In this document: piece by piece, positions 20,580 to 24,031 of the stretch
Layout: every line of letters begins with the position of its first letter
How positions within the stretch are numbered: position 1 is the stretch's first letter
Source of the DNA: Phlegmacium glaucopus
Taxonomy: Eukaryota; Basidiomycota; Agaricomycetes; Agaricales; Cortinariaceae
Direction of reading: 5' to 3'
Length of the DNA: 24,031 bases
Assembly: GCA_015039465.1 (NCBI GenBank)
Contig: MU130698.1
Location: forward strand, 473,577-497,607
Notes under the pieces: generated by a model
Database searches by the model: none
What the model saw: the letters and a program-made list of their open reading frames with translations, nothing else
Told to the model about the DNA's origin: nothing
Translations under genes and position numbers: made by a program

Positions 20580-20812
20580 AAGGCAAAATTCACAGAAAGG
20601 AAGACCATCCATTCTTGCGCAGTGAGGCATGTGAAATAAAAGGAGATGAAAAGAAAAAGAAGCTGGAGTATGTGGATCACAATGAAGCCCGTACTGAACA
20701 ACAAGCAGCCACCAGGATAAAAACTAAAGAGAGAAGGCAAATAGATGCAGAATGAGCAGCTGAAGTCAGAATAAACCTCAAAAGAACCACCTTTTCAGAT
20801 TTAAAAGGCCTA

Positions 20813-20820
20813 GCTCTGAA
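20813..20820. repeat. 8 bp target duplication of hAT-2, left copy
   Basis: GCTCTGAA, repeated exactly at 22072-22079. Confidence 0.92.
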
Positions 20821-22071
20821 TAGGGATACTGAAGTTCAGTTCGGTTCGGTTCAGGACCCATTTTCTCAGAACCAGAACCAGAACCACTTAGGAAAACTAG
20901 AACCAGAACCAGAACCAGAACAGAACCAACAGAACCGGTTCTCTTGGTTCGATTCTGGTTCAGAACCAGTTTGAACCATAAGAACCAGTTAAAAATAGAC
21001 TTTTGTTAGGATATCACCAATTAGACAAGAATTTTTCATTTTAAGTTTTATTTTCTAAAATTACACCTTATTTATAAATATATCTTAAAAGTTGAGGCCA
21101 GAAGTTTGTAGTATTGGTGTTATAACCATGACATCACTAATAGCAAACATGAAAAGAAAAAATACTATTGTTAGGTAACACTCAGTTTTCCATCCAATCA
21201 GTCCAACTCCTGACTTTCAGTCTTTCACATGAACACCCAGACCCAATGAGCTTCACACCCAAGCCCAAACCTAATTCCAAAACTGTAAATTCCACCTCAC
21301 CAACAAACTTAGTTCCCCTCTCATTTCTACTCTTCATTTTCATTTGGCCCCAACTTTCACCTGAGTCTAGCCCCTGAACATGACCAGTTCAGCCCAAACT
21401 CTTAATTATTTTTTATAAAAGGTCTAAATTGTTTACCTCTTATTCTAGATAAATCAGTGAAAGGTAAAACTAATAATATTACTAATGAAATACAAACTTG
21501 TTATTTTTCATTTATTCTGGTATTGTACCACTTATCATTTTATTATTTTCACATGACACTATTTGATTATTTATTTTCCATAACTCCATTATCTTTATAT
21601 TAGTATTTAAATCCCCCCTCACTTTAGCAGGGATCCTTATCCTTTCCTCTTTGGATCCTCTGCTAGGTGACAACTATAAATTGGATTCTTGCAATATGAG
21701 TATATTAATAACAATGGTAAACCTGAAGTTATAAAGTAAATGAGACATGTTATTGATTATGTACTATGCCAGACTAAAGAATGATGTACTTCTGATTGGA
21801 AATATATAGTGTTGGTGACTTGAATAAATATTTTCATTATAGATACAGGTAGTGTGTCATTTAACATGCAAATAAGTAGATATCTTACTTAAGTATTTGC
21901 CTTGGGATAAAGTGGTTCAGAACTGGTTCTCAGATTTCTGGCCAATCCAGAACCAGAACCAGAACCAGATGGCTGGGGGTGAACCAGAACCAGAACCGAA
22001 CCAGAACCGCGGTTCGGTTCAGCTGGTTCTGGTTCTCTGGACCGGTTCAGAACTGAACTTCAGCATCCCTA
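20821..22071. mobile_element. hAT-2: non-autonomous hAT-like element
   Basis: 1251 bp with 22 bp terminal inverted repeats differing at one base (left starts TAGGGATACTGAAGTTC, right TAGGGATGCTGAAGTTC) and an exact 8 bp target duplication. The ends are clearly related to hAT-1 (TAGSGATGCY-AAGTTCRGTTC). Subterminal GAACCAGAACC/GGTTCTGGTTC arrays occupy about 20833-20990 and 21905-22060, including AGAACCGGTTCT at 20931-20942. The interior is AT-rich and non-coding. It includes about 110 bp also found upstream of the E1 gene, with the GGATCC hairpin. No transposase is visible. Confidence 0.9.
21626..21668. repeat. Hairpin module inside hAT-2
   Basis: TTTAGCAGGGATCC and GGATCCTCTGCTAGG flank a pyrimidine-rich loop identical in its core to the one at 15211-15260. 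The similarity extends about 70 bp upstream (CTCCATTATSTYYATATTAG, then TTAAATMCCCCC). Confidence 0.65.
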
Positions 22072-22079
22072 GCTCTGAA
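22072..22079. repeat. 8 bp target duplication of hAT-2, right copy
   Basis: GCTCTGAA, identical to 20813-20820. Confidence 0.92.
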
Positions 22080-22284
22080 GCAGCAATTGAAAATATTCAA
22101 GCTTGCTGGAGCACCAAATCTGAAGAAAATAAATACAAGTACCCAGGTGGGTGACATTAGGGAAGACCTGATGTATTCAATTCACCTACACAGGCAAGGG
22201 GAGTGGGTTCCTGCAGTGGAGATAGAAGATGATACTGGGGAAGACTTTGCTTGGGAGTCAGAAGCTGATGAATCAGACAGTTGA

Positions 22285-22679
22285 GTTAATTCTGCAGTAT
22301 AATTACCATTTTTTGTCATAAATATAATTCACTACATGTTCCTATGATACTATAATACATTTATAATACAAAAAAATCATCCAAAACAGGGCAGAACTGA
22401 GTGAGTAAGCTTGTTTCACACTTTGTCACGTATTTGGCAGTGTGACGTGACATAACGCTGCCAAATGAGGAGGAAAACTGGAGATTGTAGTTGTCGTCTT
22501 TCCCCCTTAGAGCCCGAGAAGGTGTGTAAAAAATAATAAGGAGGGTGATGAAGGTGTTTTGGAGGGTTAGGAAGAAGTTCCCCCCATATGTTGAGAAATG
22601 GCGAACGACAGTTAACAATCGCGCAAGCAAAGGCATGGCATGGCATTGGCATGTGTCAGTCAGCATCAACACATTGAAT
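22285..22679. other. 3' region of E2 and junction with the spacer block
   Basis: After the E2 stop, phrases such as AAACAGGGCAGAACT and TGTGACGTGACATAACGCTGCC match the end of E1 (AAACAGTGCAGAACT, TGTGATGTGACATGAC). This region is therefore the E2 terminus, but the TGGGGGTC end itself is not found. A 35 bp imperfect palindrome lies at 22432-22466. The stretch 22470-22679 has no recognised feature and leads into the spacer block. Confidence 0.5.
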
Positions 22680-22958
22680 AGTAAACCGTTAGAAGAACTC
22701 ATTAAGAAGTATCTGCAGAACCTTCATAGTCGAACTTCCAACCACAACCCCAATCCCTAACCCTTTTGAAAGCGAGTATTTTAGACATTTTACATCTGTG
22801 ATGTTAAGACTTTCGACACTCCGACAATTGAATTTCCAAGTTACCTGGTCTCCTCTTGCCACGTCGTCTTGCTTTTGCCTCCTTCTCTGGCAACAAACTG
22901 CTCTGCTATTGGTACTTCCATGGAGGCATTCCTCTTCTTGTCTATTGTAGGTCTAACC

Positions 22959-23707
22959 ATTGATGTACCTGCGGTGGGGTCAGACCGCAAGTAGTACATA
23001 GTTTGAGGGGTTGATGTAGTTCTCTTCAATAGGTGATAGTGAGGTTTTATGAGGTGCGAAGGTTCGCTTTAAAGTGCAAGATAATGTGCAGAAAAAGCGA
23101 AGCCTGCAGGATGATTTTGAAGGAGTGCTAGTGTAGCTTAGCACGATGTTCCAAAGGTGGGATCAAAACTGTGGTAATTCGTCCATTCTCCTCTCTTCCG
23201 TTGCCTTACCTTACTTGCTACTGCTAATAATATAGTAACTAGCAAATAGCTAAGTGCGGAAAGGTGAAACAGAAATGTAAAATGTGGGTAAAAGCGGAGT
23301 CACATGGATCCGGTAAATTGGTAATGAAACATAGGAGATAAGAGCCAAATAAAGGAGACAAGATAAAAATAAAGGTGATGAGTAATACAGCCACCTGAGT
23401 GACCTTTGTTTGAGTTGTGTTTAATGATTGCAAGAACAGCTGGCAACTGCAAATGATAATGCGAATGTTGGTGATGACTGCAAGCATCTGCGATGATCTG
23501 CAAGTGTTCTGCGATGAGCTGCGAGTATGTGCGAGTATGTGCGATGACCTGCGATGATCTGTGATGATCTGTGATGACCTGCGATGATCTGCAAGTATCC
23601 GCAATGATATGTGAGCATCTGTGAGCATCTGCAAGTATACTGCGAAGGTTGTGAAACCGCAAAAATGGTGCATTTACATCCCTAGACATCTCCTGGGTCC
23701 TATCACC
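22959..23707. mobile_element. 749 bp insert in spacer copy 3, possible hAT-like remnant
   Basis: The borders are defined by comparison with the uninterrupted site near 10600. The insert begins ATTGATGTACCTGCGG. Near its right end, read on minus, is TAGGGATGTAAATGCACC (23667-23684), a hAT-like terminus that weakly resembles the left end. About 22 bp lie between that terminus and the right border, and the flanking 8-mers (GTCTAACC, CTATCACC) match at only 5 of 8 bases. The assignment is tentative. It contains a 10 bp tandem array and no convincing gene. Confidence 0.4.
23472..23645. repeat. Tandem array of a 10 bp unit
   Basis: About 17 head-to-tail variants of TGCGATGATC (TGCAAGTATC, TGTGAGCATC, TGCGAGTATG and others) in a nearly constant 10 bp register. 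The minus-strand open frames here (for example HRRSSQIITD) are only the translated repeat. Confidence 0.85.
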
Positions 23708-23925
23708 GTCTAATTAAGTTTGCACTTATTAGATACACTAATACAGAGAACCTCCGAGAGAAATTGATGATATTAGCCTCAAAGTCATTACAAAATGAAC
23801 CAATGTTATTGTTAAATGTTAATCAATCGTTCTTATTTTGAACATACTTGACTGAACGGAGTAGGAACTTATGAGAAGACTTTGCCCCATTCCCCAATGA
23901 AATTTATGAAAAATGGTTCAAATCT

Positions 23926-24031
23926 ACATCAGAAAAAAATAACCTTGGCCTGGCTGGCTCTGGCTGCCCTGGGCTGCCCTGGCCAGCCCTGAACATCTTT
24001 GGCTAGGTTTAAAAATCTGAAAAAAATATAA
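23926..24031. repeat. GC-rich CTGGC/CCCTGG repeats at the right edge
   Basis: CCTGGCTGGCTCTGGCTGCC and following variants form a short compositional island between AT-rich flanks, cut by the window edge. It resembles the subterminal repeat zone of a further transposon, but no end can be seen. Confidence 0.35.

Larger units (their letters stand above)
20580..22284 (+). pseudogene. E2: 3' fragment of a second E1-type gene, split by hAT-2
   Basis: Left part (20580-20820): a Lys/Glu-rich frame, ...NEARTEQQAATRIKTKERRQ, TGA at 20753-20755, then RTTFSDLKGLAL. Right part (22080-22284): KQQLKIFKLAGAPNLKKINT, QVGDIREDLMYSIHLHRQGE and an acidic tail ending EADESDS. The LAGAPNL..IN....V...RE....I......GEW pattern and acidic tail match the end of the E1 gene (KAGAPNLGTIN...KREAIKAAIR...GEW). 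Removing hAT-2 and one target copy keeps the frame. The N-terminal part is missing; the copia LTR lies directly upstream. Confidence 0.65.
22680..23925. repeat. Spacer-block copy 3, with insertion and deletion
   Basis: From TAGTAAACCGTTAG onward it follows 10326-10605 closely, is interrupted by a 749 bp insert (22959-23707), then resumes with GTCTAATTAAGTTTGCAC. About 350 bp of the spacer (equivalent to roughly 10640-11005) are missing near 23745. Homology continues through GATGATATTAGCCTC and TAGGAACTTATGAGAAGAC to about 23910. A fourth DUF6534-like gene on the minus strand would be expected further right, outside the window. Confidence 0.7.

Noticed and set aside
23472..23645. CRISPR-like array
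   Set aside because: The units are contiguous 10 bp variants without spacers, in a fungal transposon context.
23239..23689. Minus-strand frames of 129-144 codons rich in HRRSSQ repeats
   Set aside because: The protein repeats are the translation of a 10 bp DNA tandem array in several frames.

Overview
This window looks like nuclear DNA of a basidiomycete fungus, most likely a mushroom-forming agaricomycete. The evidence is genes split by many 50-60 bp GT-AG introns, a duplicated seven-transmembrane family of the DUF6534 type, Ty1/copia retrotransposons and hAT-like DNA transposons. No bacterial-style operons, rRNA, tRNA or CRISPR arrays are visible. The species cannot be named from the sequence alone.

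Layout. 1-1245: 5' end of a copia element on the minus strand (LTR, primer-binding region, Gag), with the middle of gag replaced by about 400 bp of unrelated DNA. 1246-3660: no recognisable gene. 3660-14206: a cluster of three paralogous DUF6534-like genes, A (plus, 4175-6355), B (minus, 7444-9612) and C (minus, 11361-13522). Each has the same exon plan and a related upstream block of about 500 bp. B and C are direct repeats with a period of about 3.9 kb, and A is inverted relative to them. The spacer sequence lying 3' of B and C recurs at 22680-23925, so a further repeat unit probably continued to the right.

14207-22670: a nest of mobile elements splits that third spacer. It holds a DNA-transposon-like element E1 (14207-16849) with terminal inverted repeats and a broken gene of unassigned family. 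Next is the 3' half of a plus-strand copia element (about 16850-20579). A 2458 bp hAT-like element, hAT-1, sits inside its RNase H region with a perfect 22 bp inverted repeat and an 8 bp target duplication. Then comes a fragment of a second E1-type gene (E2), itself split by a 1251 bp hAT-like element, hAT-2, with an 8 bp target duplication. hAT-1 and hAT-2 belong to one family: their inverted repeats are related and both ends carry GAACC/GGTTC arrays. Neither encodes a visible transposase.

22671-24031: third copy of the spacer block, interrupted by a 749 bp insert that carries a 10 bp-period tandem array, followed by GC-rich CCTGG repeats at the edge.

Functionally, the only probable host genes are A, B and C. 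The rest is decayed transposon sequence whose nesting order can be read from target duplications and from reading frames that resume across insertions.
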